Positions 31,068 through 42,016 of a DNA stretch of 64,000 bases are shown here, one piece after another. The stretch's first letter is position 1, and each line of letters starts with the position of its first letter. Both the position numbers and the translations under genes were made by a program. Source of the stretch: Halictus rubicundus (lineage: Eukaryota; Arthropoda; Insecta; Hymenoptera; Halictidae); contig NW_027488566.1 of assembly GCF_050948215.1 (NCBI RefSeq), positions 1,229,501 to 1,293,500 of the forward strand, in the 5' to 3' direction. The notes beneath the pieces are model-generated. The model had not been told where the DNA came from and did no database searches. It was given only the letters and a program-made list of their open reading frames with translations.

Positions 31068-31524
31068 GCACAATTTCAAGAAAATTGTGGTTTTTCCAAT
31101 ACCACGCGTGGAAAAAAATTTTTTTTTAACATGCTATACATCATTTCCCATAGATTTTTTCACGCTGATTTCAAATCTGGTCTCAAAATTTGTCTACAAC
31201 CTCAGGATTTTGCAAAAAATAGATTTTTGTGTCAAAAACTAATGAAATCATTTTTTCGTTGAAATGATTTGATAACACACTAGTTTGAAGGTATATCGTA
31301 TTCTCATATATAAAACACAATAAATGCATAAAAATTTGTGTTGAAACACGTTCGACCTTTCAATGTTCAGTAAAGTAAAATCCACCGTCATCAATTCTAA
31401 CTTTATTTGTTTATAACTTTGTAATAAAGCGTTCCTGAGCAAACTTCAAATAACATTTTTTTCTTATTTCCACTTGTAGGATATGCTCTCCAAGTTTGTC
31501 AATTAAAACCCGGGACACCCTGTA
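31068..31524. other. AT-rich transposon remnant ending in ACCCTGTATA
   Basis: Right-hand continuation of the sequence interrupted at 8537. It is non-coding and ends GGGACACCCTGTATA, the terminus type (TA target with CAGGGTG ends) shared with the mariner elements at 41460, 50340 and 62312. The element is probably a truncated mariner or Transib derivative; it is too decayed to assign. Confidence 0.35.
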
Positions 31525-31935
31525 TAACCTAGTGCCATTAATTGTTCGGACCACACGGGGGCCCCATATAGGATCTTGGAGTGCACCACCCCCGCGTAAA
31601 AGCGACATATCCGTACATCGGGCCCCCTGATATTAGGCAGTAGTTCCTCAAGGGTGACCGCCACCTTCTCGGCTCGGGGGGCCGTACAGTCAAAATGTCT
31701 CTCGAAGCGTCAGCGACAGTGGATCACCTACCCGTATTCAAATGTGGGACGTCCGTCGGTCTCGAGGCAATGCGTAAAGCCACATCGCCTCCGTTTTGCC
31801 GGCGGATATATTCATCCCTAGCCTCCGGATGTCACCGACGACGCATCCCACCACTGCCTGCGCCAGACCCAAGGTCCTACCCCATGCCTCCCCCTCGGTG
31901 ACCACCAGCGTGTCATCTGCATAGCATAGTGATGG
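31525..31935 (-). pseudogene. R1-clade reverse transcriptase fragment
   Basis: The minus strand reads CYADDTLVVTEGEAWGRTLGL, the catalytic YADD region of an R1-type reverse transcriptase, then GDIRRLGMNISAGKTEAMWLYALPR, the usual following motif. After LNTGR a stop and frame changes follow, and the sequence fades near 31525. It is truncated on both sides. It is not the missing part of the R1 element at 16041, being on the other strand and outside its TSD. Confidence 0.75.
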
Positions 31936-32440
31936 GTTATGATCTTATGATACTATTCAAGCGATATCGATACTTAGTTTCAAAGTATCATGGTATCATA
32001 AGTACGTATAAATACGTAGGTATCAAAAGGTATCGATACCTAAATGATACTTACTCAGAAATGTCAATCCTTTGTAAGTACGTCTTGGATGGAATTTGTA
32101 TCGATACATTCACAATTCTGTATATAGCAGTGATTCTGTATATACACTTCTGTCACAGTTTCCAAGATGGCAGCAAAATATTTTTGTTTTTTCTGTCTTT
32201 CTTTCGCTGTCACTTATACATGTACATCTTAAATTACGTATCAAAGCACGTTTGCTTAAGAATTTCGTCGTTTTTCTGTCGTCTTGAATGTTTGTAAATA
32301 GTACTTGCAAAATGTATTTACATTCATTCCTCCAGCAACCATCAAATTGCGATACCGTAGTATTCTGTGAGAACTCGACCAATTCACATACACTTTTCAA
32401 GCAAAATTCAAAAAATAATGTCTCTGAACACGCAAAGACT
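31936..32440. other. GATAC/GTATC-rich DNA-element terminus, unclassified
   Basis: In 31936-32115 the strings GATAC, GTATC and TATCGATA recur more than ten times on both strands, including GGTATCGATACC as a perfect palindrome. Such arrays often are transposase-binding sites of hAT-like elements. 32150-32440 looks like the 5' untranslated part of a gene (TTTCCAAGATGGCAGC) but carries no recognisable protein. It ends where the next family A LTR starts, preceded by GACT. Confidence 0.35.
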
Positions 32441-33657
32441 TGCGACGAAACGACAAGTTTCGCGTTCCGTCGCGAGCTCGCGAATGTGACCCAAGCGCGA
32501 GTCAATCCGCGACCAGACCCTTACGCGAACCCGTCCGCGAGCGCCGACACCTCGCGAACGTTTCGCGAAGCGAGGCACTCTTTGTGGTCCGCGCTCACCA
32601 ATAAATACCGGGCCGAATCGAGCCAGAACCGGAGTTGGCTTGAAGCAGCTCTCAGAGGTCCTTCTCCGAGCTTCAGACCACTCGCAGCCGCGTGCAAACG
32701 CGTTCTCTACGGGTTACGTCCGTGATTGCGTGCGAGCACGCTGGTATTGGTGTAACGCGTACTACGGGCTACGTCCGTGAGCGAGCGAAGCCAGTACCGC
32801 GAGCGAGTCTCCAGGTGGCTAGTCGGGCGAGAGCAGTGCTTCCGAGAACTACTACGCACCGCGCCTCCGGCCCTCCCCCTCTACCCGCGATCCGACTCCG
32901 ATTCCCGAAATTCCTGCGATCTCCGCTCACCGACCCGCTACCGTGCCTCGCGCTACGCACGTTTAGTCTTCGTCCAGACACAGCCGCGTTCGGAGCTCGT
33001 CCTGTAGGTCCGTCGGCGAACGAGCAACGACGCTGGTGTCGGGGAACACGCTCTACGGGTTACGTCCGTCAGCGGACAAACCACACCGCGATCTGGCCGA
33101 GAGCGACGAGCTAGGAGTCCCGCCGGTCCGGATACGAGGCCGAATCGCGACCCCGCGAGGTCAGCATAAACGTAGGAACACCATTCACTAAAGAATCTCG
33201 CTGAGCCGCGGTGGTTCCTGCCTTTCCATCTACAGGCCCGGAATCCCAGACCTTCTCCGCCGTTACAAGCGAATCCTGATTGCTCCGTGTTCTCCACCGT
33301 TCGCGACTTCGCGTCGCTCCGCGCTTCCACCGTTCGCGACTTCGCGTCGCTCCGCGCTTCCACCGTTCGCGACTTCGCGTCGCTCCGCGTTTCCGCCGTT
33401 CGCGACGTAACGTCGCCCGCGTTCTCTGCCGTTATAAGCGAATCCTGATCGCTCCGCGTTCCCGCCGTTATAGCCAACGGTCCTGTCGGAGACTTCCAGC
33501 AGGAGACCCCCGCCCCGCTCCGGAACAACGGAGGACTCCAGTACAGAATAAAGTTTGTTTATTTTTCTAAACCTTGTCGGATTATTTCAAACCGCTGTCC
33601 TCTCCAACGATCCTGGCGTGCTCGAGCATCCAGGAGAGGGCAGCACAAACCAACCTT
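32441..33657 (+). mobile_element. Family A LTR, second copy, 3' end missing
   Basis: Starts TGCGACGAAACGACAAGTTTCG and follows the same order as the LTR at 8537-31063: GAGCCAGAACCGGAGTTGG, CTCGCAGCCGCG, GGTTACGTCCGT, GTCCCGCCGGTCCGG, GCTGAGCCGCGGTGGTTCCTG, AATAAAG (33547) and the CCTCTCC...GGAGAGGG hairpin (33598-33640). The final CCGTTACA is lost where a poly-T block begins. This copy is uninterrupted and shows the empty sites of the insertions at 14171 and 16041. All long frames here, on both strands, are by-products of the CpG-rich sequence. Confidence 0.8.
33290..33440 (+). repeat. 33-bp minisatellite within the family A LTR
   Basis: Three nearly identical tandem units of CACCGTTCGCGACTTCGCGT plus CGCTCCGCGCTTC, followed by two more diverged units. 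The corresponding region of the copy at 30680-30760 has about two units, so the array differs in length between copies. Confidence 0.85.
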
Positions 33658-34447
33658 TTTTTTTTCTTTTTTTTTTTCGCGAGGAAATGTTTTATACATA
33701 CCCCGACTCCCTGGGGGAAGCCGGGGTTATGTGGGATTCTCCCCGGAGGACGAACCCCCGGGGACTACCCACTAAAACCTCACGCCCACCTAAGCTATAC
33801 GGGAGGTGCCTGGATCACGCGAGTACTCAACAGGACACCTCCCAGCTATCATCATGCCCCGGGGGAGGGGTTAACCTCCCCCACTGCCTACGCAATAAGA
33901 CCCCGGGCGGAGGGACCCGCCCGGTGTCACCATCCCTGGAGCCTTCGGATTGGGTTTCCCGAGCCCCAGCTCGGTCCGCCCACAGCTCCCGGAGTCTTCG
34001 TGCCCCGCTCGGGGCCGGTGTCCCGAAGGAACCAGCCCCGGCCGAGGCAAGAAGACGCCGCCACCGGAAGGAAGGGCCGTCGGAGGCGCGATCCGGCACG
34101 CCCCGACCCTTCCTTTCCCCAAACCCCCCACGGATCCCCCTCCACAATCGGGGAGGGACGGACCGACACCCCCCTACACCGGGAAAATAACCCGGGGGTG
34201 TCGGCCTATCACGGGGGGAGCTATGCTCCCCCCCGGGGGCCCGGGTCAGCTCACACCCCGGGCCCCCAAGTTCACCGCCCCCAGTTGTGGGGGCATAACA
34301 GTGCGCGGGGAAACTCCCCGCGCCAGCCCCACTTCGCCCCCACCAAAGGGGGCACACGTTGGCCCGGGGGAGACCCCCGCGCCCTCCCAACCGTCGCCGC
34401 CCCCCTCCTGGGGGGCACACGTCGGTGCGGGGGTCGTCCCCGCGCCC
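33658..34447 (-). mobile_element. 3' region of a 5'-truncated LINE (R1-like), minus strand
   Basis: Poly-T at 33656-33679 on the plus strand is the A-tail of a minus-strand element. The sequence to its right is extremely GC-rich, with many perfect inverted runs (GGGGGCCCGGG, CCCCCGGG, GGGGAAACTCCCC) and an approximately repeated GGGGGCACACGT unit (near 34345 and 34415, minus-strand form ACGTGTGCCCCC). R1-clade elements often have such GC-rich 3' regions, so I call it R1-like with caution. Long frames on both strands reflect composition only. Confidence 0.45.
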
Positions 34448-34602
34448 AGGTGCGTCCTCGACGTCAACTATCCTAGCGGCTCCCCGATCTCGCATTGGGT
34501 GCGTCCGCGTACCTAACTAACAAATTGAAACCATATTCCTGGGGTAACACCCCCTCGCCGGCCTCTCGCGTTGCTCGCAGCCCTGGCTCGTAACATGATA
34601 AA
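34448..34602 (+). mobile_element. Fragment of a family B LTR (3' end)
   Basis: About 155 bp matching 40609-40755, the end of the complete family B LTR, with only a handful of differences. It contains one CCCGATCTCGCATTGGG hairpin unit and ends GGCTCGTAAC, directly abutting copia sequence. Its 5' part was lost where the GC-rich LINE fragment joins. Confidence 0.8.
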
Positions 34603-37600
34603 CAGGGATGACTGTTTTACAACTTGCCACATGCTGCAGCCACCCATAAGGATTTCAGTTGCCAAAAACGGAACCTTCATAATGGCGACAAAGAAGGGCC
34701 ACATCAAGGTAACGAGCAACCTTGGGATCGAGGGTATTCTGGAAGATGTCCTCTACTGCAACGACGTCCCGTACAATCTATTGTCTGTGAGGAAGATGCA
34801 GCAGGCAGGGTTGTGCATTACCTTTGACGAGGAAGGGGTCCACATTACAAAAGACGGTAAATTGGTGATGTGTGGTAAGTCCTTAGAAAATTTAACGTGT
34901 ATTAAATTTAAAATTGATATAAAAAGGATAAACAGTCTTTCACGTGCTCACAACGCTATCAGCAGTAACTATGAACGGTGGCATAGACGATTGGGACACA
35001 TTGGAAAGGCCAAATTTATACAGTTGAGGGATAAACAAATGGTTGCCGACATAGAACATATTAAAAATGTTATAACAGATGATAGTTTATGTGAAGCTTG
35101 TATACATGGTAAACAAGCAAGATTACGTTTTGAAAAAGCTAAGGACAAAAGTCATATAAAACGACCATTGTTTATTGTTCACACTGACGTTTGCAGACCT
35201 ATCACTCCATCTACCGTTGATAATAAGAATTATTTCGTATTATTTGTTGACGATTACAATCACTATTGTGTCACATATGTGATAACATATAAATCTGATG
35301 TATTTTCTGCATTCAAGGATTTTGTTGCAAAAAGTGAGGCCCATTTTAATTTAAAGATTGTTAATTTATACTCTGATAACGGTAGAGAATACTTATCAAA
35401 CGAGATGAAAGAATATTGTGTGCAAATAGGTATCAGTTTTCATTTAACAGTTCCACGAACACCTCAATTGAATGGTGTCTCCGAACGAATGGTTCGGACA
35501 ATTACAGAAAAAGCACGTACGATGATAAACGGTGCTAGTTTAGATAAAGTGTTTTGGGGAGATGCAGTGCTTACTGCTACTTATATAATTAATTTGACCC
35601 CGACTATAGCCTTGAAAGAAAATAAAACTCCATTCGAATTGTGGCATGGTAAAAGGCCTAAATTAAGGTACTTAAAAATCTTTGGTTCAACCATTTACGT
35701 TCATAATAAAGTTAGAAAAACCAAATTTGATGAAAAGTCATGGAAAGGAATTTTAATTGGTTATGAATCGAATGGTTATAAGGTATGGGATGTGGAAAAT
35801 AAAAAATATGTTGTAGCTAGAGACGTAATTGTAGACGAAACGAATTTCTTAAAAACTTGACCAGGAACAAGACCTGTAAAGGTTGATGGAAACATCTATA
35901 ATAAAACTGATGCATCTGACAAAAGGTCAAAATCAGTGGAAATAGATGAATTGTTTTGTAAATCTGATAATGATAAATAAGATGAATTGTTTTATAAATT
36001 TGATAATGATAAATCAGATGAATTCGAAGTCGAGTGTAGAAGTAAATTCGGAAGGAAAGTTAAATGAAAACCCAAATAAAATTGTAAAAGAAACAAATAT
36101 GCACGGTGAATCTTCTTCTCAAAATGATAACGATAAAATAATAAATAAAATTGAACCTAGAAGGAGTGCTAGGATTAAGCAACGCCCTCATGTTTCGTAC
36201 AAAGAATGTGACACACAAAATGATATTATCATGTGTGCACAATCTTTTAAAAGTCAATTACCAAGTTCATTCGAAGAGATAGAAAGTAGGGATGATAATG
36301 CTCAATGGAAGCAAGCAATAAACAGTGAAATTAATTCACTGCTGTCGAATAAAACTTGGACATTAGTTGAGAAACCTACAGGTGTAAATATAGTCGACTG
36401 TAAATGGATATTTACTATTAAGAGCGATGAACACGGAAACCCGTCAAAACATAAGGCACGTCTTGTTGCATGTGGATTCAGTCAGGAGTATTTAACTGAC
36501 TATAATGAAACATTTGCACCAGTTGCAAGAATGGCTAGTTTTAGATTTATAATTGCTTTTGCCAATCAGTTTAATTTATTAATACATCACATGGATGTAA
36601 AGACAGCATTTTTAAATGGTGAATTAAAAGAGGACATTTATATGAAAGTTCCTCAAGGAATTACGCATGAAAGCAACCAAGTTTGCAAATTGAATAAAGC
36701 CATATACGGTTTAAAGCAGGCAGCAAGATGTTGGTTTGAAGTATTTGACAGAAGTCTTGTAGAAAAAGGTTTCCGAAGTTCATGAGTCGACCGTTGTATT
36801 TATTCCTTAGATAAAGGAAATATATTACAAAATGTATATGTCGTACTATATGTGGACGATCTTGTGATTGCTACTGCAAACTTTGAAACAATGACCAGAT
36901 TTAAAGGTTATTTAATGAATAAATTTAAAATGACGGATTTAAACGAAATTAGTTTCTTTCTAGGAATAAAGATTGAACGTCATGAAAACAAAATAACCTT
37001 AGATCAAAGTGGATATATTAAAACTATTTTAGAGAAATTTAATATGAATGAATGTAATCCCGTTAGTGCACCTTTGCCAAGCAAGTTAGATTATCAAGCT
37101 TTAAATTCTGAAGAAAAATTAGAAGCACCATGCCGTAATCTGATCGGTTGTCTGATGTATGTAATGTTGTGTACAAGACCCGATGTCACGTTCCCGCGCG
37201 GGAAACGCGACGATTTCCAGGAAACGCCTGGAAACCACACTTCAACGCTCCTGCCTCACGCCGAACGCGGTCAACCCCCTCCACGCACACTTCTCCGACC
37301 CTTGTGCCGTCACCCCACTGTTAGTCCCGCCACCCGCCACCAGATGACCACGGACCCCCAGTCACTTTCTCGCTGTTAAAGATATTTGACCTCCCACATA
37401 AATACCCACCGGCGAAGACCGAATTTTTGGAGAACCCACAAGCTCGCTTAAGGTGATTACTCCACAGTTGACTCAGACGGATCCGGTGCGTGTCACTAGC
37501 ACGTTGAAGTCTGAGACACTGCTGCCCCACTGTCCCCTGCAATCAGTCCCACTAAAAAGAACAGACGAGGAGGGAGGGATTGTATTCCTACACCACCAGA

Positions 37601-38670
37601 AGCCAGGAGGCTGCCGACAAGAAGCCGGACTACACATCAACGCCAAGCCCCCCCCCCCCCCCCCAAGCCACCCACCAGGAGACTCCTGATTTCGCTCCCT
37701 TCGCAGAGTGCTCCCGCATTTCGGAAAACGTTAGAGCCCGACACTTATATTTTATATTTCATATTTTATATTTTATTTTATATTTCATATTTTATATTTC
37801 ATATTTTATATTTTATACTTTCCTATCTATTATTTTATATTATATTTTATATTATAATTTTCCGTTAATTTGTCAGAACGTTGTCTTTCTCTCTTTGTTA
37901 ATAAACTGTTTTCCAGAAACCTTTGTTAATCTCCTTTCGTTGCCACGAGCGATCCGCCTACTAGAAGAGGTTGCCGCTCGCCTTTTCTCGGTCCTCGTTA
38001 CAGGCTCTCCCAAAGGGAAGCCATAGCACGTAACACCGATTTAAGTACGGCAATAAATATATTAAGTAGATATGCGAATCGAAATAATAAAGAACTTTGG
38101 CAGAATTTAAAGTTAGTGTTAAGATACCTTAAAGGGTCAATTAATATTAAATTGGTTTATGTAAGAGGAAATTATGATGAAATCATAAGTGGATATGTTG
38201 ATTCTGATTGGGGAGGTCATGCTGAAAATGACAGAAAGAGTACAACGGGATATTTATTCAAATTATTTGAAAGATGCACAATTTGTTGGTCAACAAAAAG
38301 ACAAGCATCTGTAGCTGCTTCTTCCACTGAAGCAGAATACATGGCACTTTTTGAAGCCACAAGAGAAGCTTTATGGTTAAAATCTTTAGCAGTTAGTATA
38401 AATATAAATATTTCAAAGCCAATAGTAATATTTGAAGACAATAATGGCTGTATAAGTATAGCAAATAATCCAAGTAATCACAAGAGGTCGAAACATATAG
38501 ATATCAAGTATCATTTTTCCAGGGAACAAATACAGAAGGAGGTTATTAAATTAAAATTTATTCCTACAGAAAATCAAGTAGCTGACGTCTTAACGAAACC
38601 ACTGCCAGCACCTAAATTTAAGGAATTTAGAGCGAAGATGGGCCTGGAATTAAAAAAAAAAAAAAATTAA
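34603..38670 (+). pseudogene. Copia pol remnant (integrase, reverse transcriptase, RNase H)
   Basis: First segment (to TGA 35860): end of the protease region (PIRISVAKNGTFI, VPYNLLSVRKMQQ), zinc-binding HHCC (WHRRLGHIGKAKF ... CEACIHGKQARLRF) and integrase core with HTDVCRP, YSDNGREY and NGVSERM, so all three acids are present. Second segment (about 35946-36785): CKWIFTIKSDEHGNPSKHKARLVACGFSQ, MDVKTAFLNGELKEDIYM, then a TGA stop. Third: LYVDDLVIATA (catalytic YVDD near 36850) up to the solo LTR. After it, YVDSDWGG, STEAEYMALFEATREALWL and HIDIKYHFSREQ of RNase H, ending at the natural C terminus KPLPAPKFKEFR. Stops and shifts make it non-functional. Confidence 0.9.
37184..38035. mobile_element. 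Solo LTR, 852 bp, TSD CCGA
   Basis: The block starts TGTCACGTTCCCGCG and ends ATAGCACGTAACA between CCGA (37180-37183) and CCGA (38036-38039), inside the copia reverse transcriptase/RNase H region. Removing it with one repeat restores the continuity seen in the other copia copy. It contains a C-run (about 37650), a TTTTATATTTCATATTTTAT array (37745-37860) and AATAAACTG (37900). Confidence 0.88.
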
Positions 38671-38893
38671 AAAAAAAATTTTCAGTAATAATAGTAATAA
38701 TATAGGAATAAGATTATAAGGAATGTAGAATTATAGGTGCGATAGAATAAGTTTTTTTTTAAATGGTCTGATTAGGTTTTTCTGGGTTTCCCTAATCCTA
38801 AGCAACAAATGTTGGACCATATGTAATTAGCCCCAGACGAAGCACAAGGAAGACATGTCTTTACTAAAATAATAGATTTATTTTGAGGGGGCG

Positions 38894-39215
38894 TGTTGGA
38901 TTTTATTTCATAAATAGAACAAAATGAATCTGTTATTTCTTTAGAAGCAAGGATCGTTTGAATCGGCTTTTAATATACATTGTATCTGCAGTTAATATAC
39001 ATTGTATGTTGTCCCCGGCATGGGACCCTCGATCCTCAGTTGTTCATATTGGACTGTTGCTCCTCTGTTTCATTTCCTTGTTTCATTCTCGACGTTTCCA
39101 TCAAACCGTGAAGACGTGTCTGACGACGTGCTTTTAGAGAATCGATTGAAATATATATTCTATTTCGTATACAGATAAAGAGTGTGATTTCATTATAAAC
39201 ACCCATATCCCAATA
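38894..39215 (+). repeat. 3' LTR of copia copy 1
   Basis: 322 bp starting TGTTGGATTTTATTTC directly after the purine tract GAGGGGGCG and ending ATATCCCAATA. It shares CCCCGGCATGGGACCCTCGA and ATTGGACTGTTGCTCCTCTG with the LTRs of copy 2 but has many substitutions. CAAGG follows it; the matching left flank has been lost. Confidence 0.88.
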
Positions 39216-39841
39216 CAAGGTCATTTAAGGTCACAGACAGAGAAAACGTATAAGATTTAGAATATGAAAGCAGAACACGTTTATCACGGTTGAGACTTGT
39301 AGTAAATAGTAAACATAGTATGGTCGTAGTTAAAGTAAACATACTAAGGTCCATCAATGTTATTGTTATTCAGCATTCTTATTTACTATCAGTATGTTTC
39401 CAAATGCGATTCCGTCTTATTACATGACTGAAAAGTGTGATATGATAACGATTTAGTGTGAATGTAGACAAAATGCAGTGCAGGCACGATTACTTTATGT
39501 AGAAAGGTACCCCGAGCGAAACACTTGTTACGTATGGAGACGTTCTCCACGTTTATTTCGATTAGAATTTCTAATCTCTTTTCTGAGAAGGAAAAGCGTC
39601 CCAACAGGCCCCTTTTATTAACGAAAGATACTGTATGCCTTCTTTATATCAAAATCTCTAGACACTCCCTTCTGGCATCCGTTACTCAATATTCTGATAG
39701 GAAATAGCCCGGATAACCTTCATTAACCCCTTTCAACGAAAATCTAACCGAGGCCTGCTTTTCATTAGAAGTGACAAAAAATGTGACTGTGACCCTACGC
39801 GACATCAAATCTTAAACAGAGTACCCCTTTCATTTTCAAGG

Positions 39842-39895
39842 TATATAAACCCATTCGTTTTCATCCTCTTTGGTTAGTCGAGAAGCGGTTCAGTA
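39842..39895 (+). promoter_or_regulatory. Likely LTR promoter (TATA box and start-site motif)
   Basis: TATATAAA (39842-39849) lies 30-50 bp before TTAGTC and TCAGTA, initiator-like motifs common in insect LTR promoters. The spacing favours the first motif. Confidence 0.5.
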
Positions 39896-40309
39896 CTCGT
39901 GCAGTCACGTCGCGTCAAGTCTAGTGAGATCGGGTTAAAGTCCCTTTCGAATCAATTCATAACCTTATAGATTCCGTTAGTTCGGTATACATTCTATTTG
40001 GCATTTAACAATCGCCATCTAACCCCGCATTGCCAGTGCGTCAACACCGTGCAACATAGGTAACAAATCCTCAAATTGTACATTCACTCGCGACACAAAC
40101 AACAACATTTGTAATTATCTTAAATCAGAATATATTTGTCTTGTTTGTTAACTCGCGTAATCTATAACCCTTAATTATTGCCCAATATCCTAATCTAATA
40201 ATTGAACGTTCCCACATGATACAATCTTACCGCTCGGATTGTATCAATTAAATTATATAAGTTACGAGGCTTACTAATCTTAGATTCAATTCAACGAAGA
40301 TTTCTCCCA

Positions 40310-40668
40310 CCTAGTGGCTCCCCGGTTTCGCATTGGGTGCTTCCACGAAAACTATACCATCCTAGCGGATCCCCGATTTCGCATTGGGTTCTTCCGTATC
40401 CTAGCAGCTCCCTGATTTTGCATCAGGTGCGTCTGTGAGTTTTCCACCTTCCTTTCATATCGGGTTCGCCGCGTGTCCAACCTAGTGACTCCCCGATTTC
40501 GCATTGGGTGCGTTCGCGAAGTTTCATCCTCCTAGTAGCTCCTCGGTTTCGCATTGGGTGCGTCTGCGTTTGACTCCAACCTCCCAGAGGTTCCCTGATT
40601 TCGCATCAGGTGCGTCCTCGACGTCAACTATCCTAGCGGCTCCCCGATTTCGTATTGGGTGCGTCCGC
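40310..40668 (+). repeat. Array of seven to eight short hairpin units
   Basis: Units of consensus CCTAGYGGCTCCCCGATTTC then GCATTGGGTGCGTCYGCG recur at about 40311, 40371, 40400, 40481, 40531, 40583 and 40632, with a degraded one near 40450. Each contains a 6-bp stem with a 5-base loop: CCCGAT-TTCGC-ATTGGG. Two units have CCTGAT ... ATCAGG instead, where both sides of the stem changed together. Spacing varies from 29 to 81 bp. Confidence 0.8.
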
Positions 40669-41673
40669 GTACCTAACTAACAAATTGAAACCATATTCCT
40701 GTGGTAACAACCCCTCGCCGGCCTCTCGCGTTGCTCGCAGCCCTGGCTCGTAACACACTCCTTCTAGACAGACTTTCATTAATACGTTCAGGTTGTTTCG
40801 AAGTACTGGAAGTGTACATGCAAGTCGGCACAAACGGAAGAATTCCACGACTAATGGAGACAATGAAATTAATATTTTAGCAGCTATAGCTGTCGATCCT
40901 CACGTGAGTACGAGAAAAATTTCCCGGAAAGCAGGCATAAGTCAAAGTAGCGTAATACGAATTCTGGCCCGACATAAATTTAATCCGTTCCACATATCGC
41001 TCCATCAAGAATTGCACGGGAATGATTTTCAAAATAGAATTAACTTTTTTCAATGGGGATTGCTTCAAAATCATTCATTTTTTTCTAATGTCTTGTTTAC
41101 GGACGAAGCAACATTCACTAATGATGGTCCAATTATACATTTATAAAATACAGGTATTCTGCTCCCATATTTTAGTTTCATACGTTTTTTCTGTCCTTGA
41201 CCTTGAATGACCTTGGAATAATATAGTCACTGCATTCCTAATGAAAGGGACTATCATTGTAGGTGTTTAAAAAAGGATGGTTCCATTAAAAAAAGTCAAG
41301 GTGACCTTGATATCTCTTAAAAAATGACATAAAAACAAAATTTTTTATGGCATCGTGTCAGCCCCATTATACCATTCAACTTTGACCTTACGATATTTTA
41401 CGTATCTTTAGAAACAACAAAGATATTCGAGGTGCAAACGTTAGGTGACTCACCCTGTATATGTATATGTGGCGATGGTTGGGTTCGTCACCACCGGGTG
41501 ACGACTTCTACAACATAGCCAGCGCGGACCATCCACTATCCCTCCGCCGACAGTTCAAAATATTCCTCGATGCACTCTGTGCACTCATGTGCTGGTTGGA
41601 TTGTTCCAAGTTGGAGGCCGCAGTCTCGGCACTTCGCCAATGGCCTGGCGACGTCTAAGCGGCACACAACGTG

Positions 41674-41913
41674 CTAGCCTCCCTGTTTATAATGCCACTG
41701 CTCTTCGTGTGTCAGGCAGTTATAGCACGCCTGGCACAGTCGATGGGGGTGGTACACGTACGAGGGTGGCTGGAGTGATACTACCACGCAGTAGAGACTC
41801 AGAAGGCTCTCGTATGCGTCGGGGTGGTCCGTGGGCACCACCCCGTCTATTGGTCCGTAGTATCCTTCTAGCTCCTCATTCTCCGGGCGGTAGCTCGGTC
41901 TCGGAATTGGCAT
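41674..41913 (-). pseudogene. Frame downstream of gypsy pol, Cys-rich
   Basis: Begins MPIPRPSYRPENEELEGYYGPIDGVVPTDHPDAYESLLSLY and contains SYVYHPHRLCQACYNCLTHEEQWHYKQGG, with more Cys/His beyond a stop in another frame (CRDCGLQL-like, near 41640). A small protein after the integrase occurs in some insect gypsy lineages. I do not know its function. The Cys spacing suggests metal binding. Confidence 0.45.
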
Positions 41914-42016
41914 TATTGGTCTAAGGAACGGTATTTCGTAACGTGTGAATTTAGGTCCTGGTTAGTTGGATCCGTCTGTCGTTGTCTGTCCTGTTACCTT
42001 CTGTCGTATCGTATCG

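Larger units (their letters stand above)
34603..39215 (+). mobile_element. Copia element, copy 1, 5'-truncated
   Basis: Starts inside the protease region and runs through integrase, reverse transcriptase and RNase H to a 322-bp 3' LTR (38894-39215). The 5' LTR, gag and the protease active site are missing. A solo LTR (37184-38035) sits between reverse transcriptase and RNase H. The coding parts are clearly related to the copia copy at 45236-50091 but diverged, so this is an older member of the same family. Confidence 0.9.
39526..40755 (+). mobile_element. Solo LTR (family B), 1,230 bp, TSD CACT
   Basis: The block starts TGTTACGTATGGAGACG and ends GGCTCGTAACA, a 7-bp inverted pair TGTTACG/CGTAACA, between CACT (39522-39525) and CACT (40756-40759) inside a mariner transposase. 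A TATATAAA box at 39842-39849 with TCAGTA at 39890 places a likely transcription start near 39875-39895. Downstream of that lies an array of short hairpins (40310-40665). No gag, pol or primer-binding site is present. Confidence 0.88.
39478..41146 (+). pseudogene. Mariner-like transposase, copy B, truncated
   Basis: The DNA-binding part covers ARLLYVERYPERNTPSRQTF and AVDPHVSTRKISRKAGISQSSVIRIL, a helix-turn-helix; the DDE domain starts with HKFNPFHISLHQELHGNDFQNRINFFQW and FFSNVLFTDEATFTNDG with the first catalytic Asp. The frame then stops after IIHL, and the rest of the DDE domain, with the second and third Asp, is deleted. A 1.23-kb LTR lies between 39526 and 40755. Confidence 0.75.
39216..41460 (+). 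mobile_element. Mariner-like element, copy B, split by a solo LTR
   Basis: Transposase coding sequence continues from 39483-39525 (ARLLYVERYPERN) across the family B LTR to 40756 onward (TPSRQTFINTFRLFRSTGSV). The 3' region ends GACTCACCCTGTATA at 41460, the CAGGGTG-type terminus with a TA target. The 5' end is lost next to the copia LTR. It belongs to the same family as the element at 62313-64000. Confidence 0.7.

Noticed and set aside
33574..34495. Long open frames on both strands (300 and 222 codons)
   Set aside because: Extremely GC-rich sequence with inverted runs; overlapping frames on both strands and Pro/Gly/Arg-rich products are composition effects, and a poly-T tail marks the region as a minus-strand LINE 3' end.
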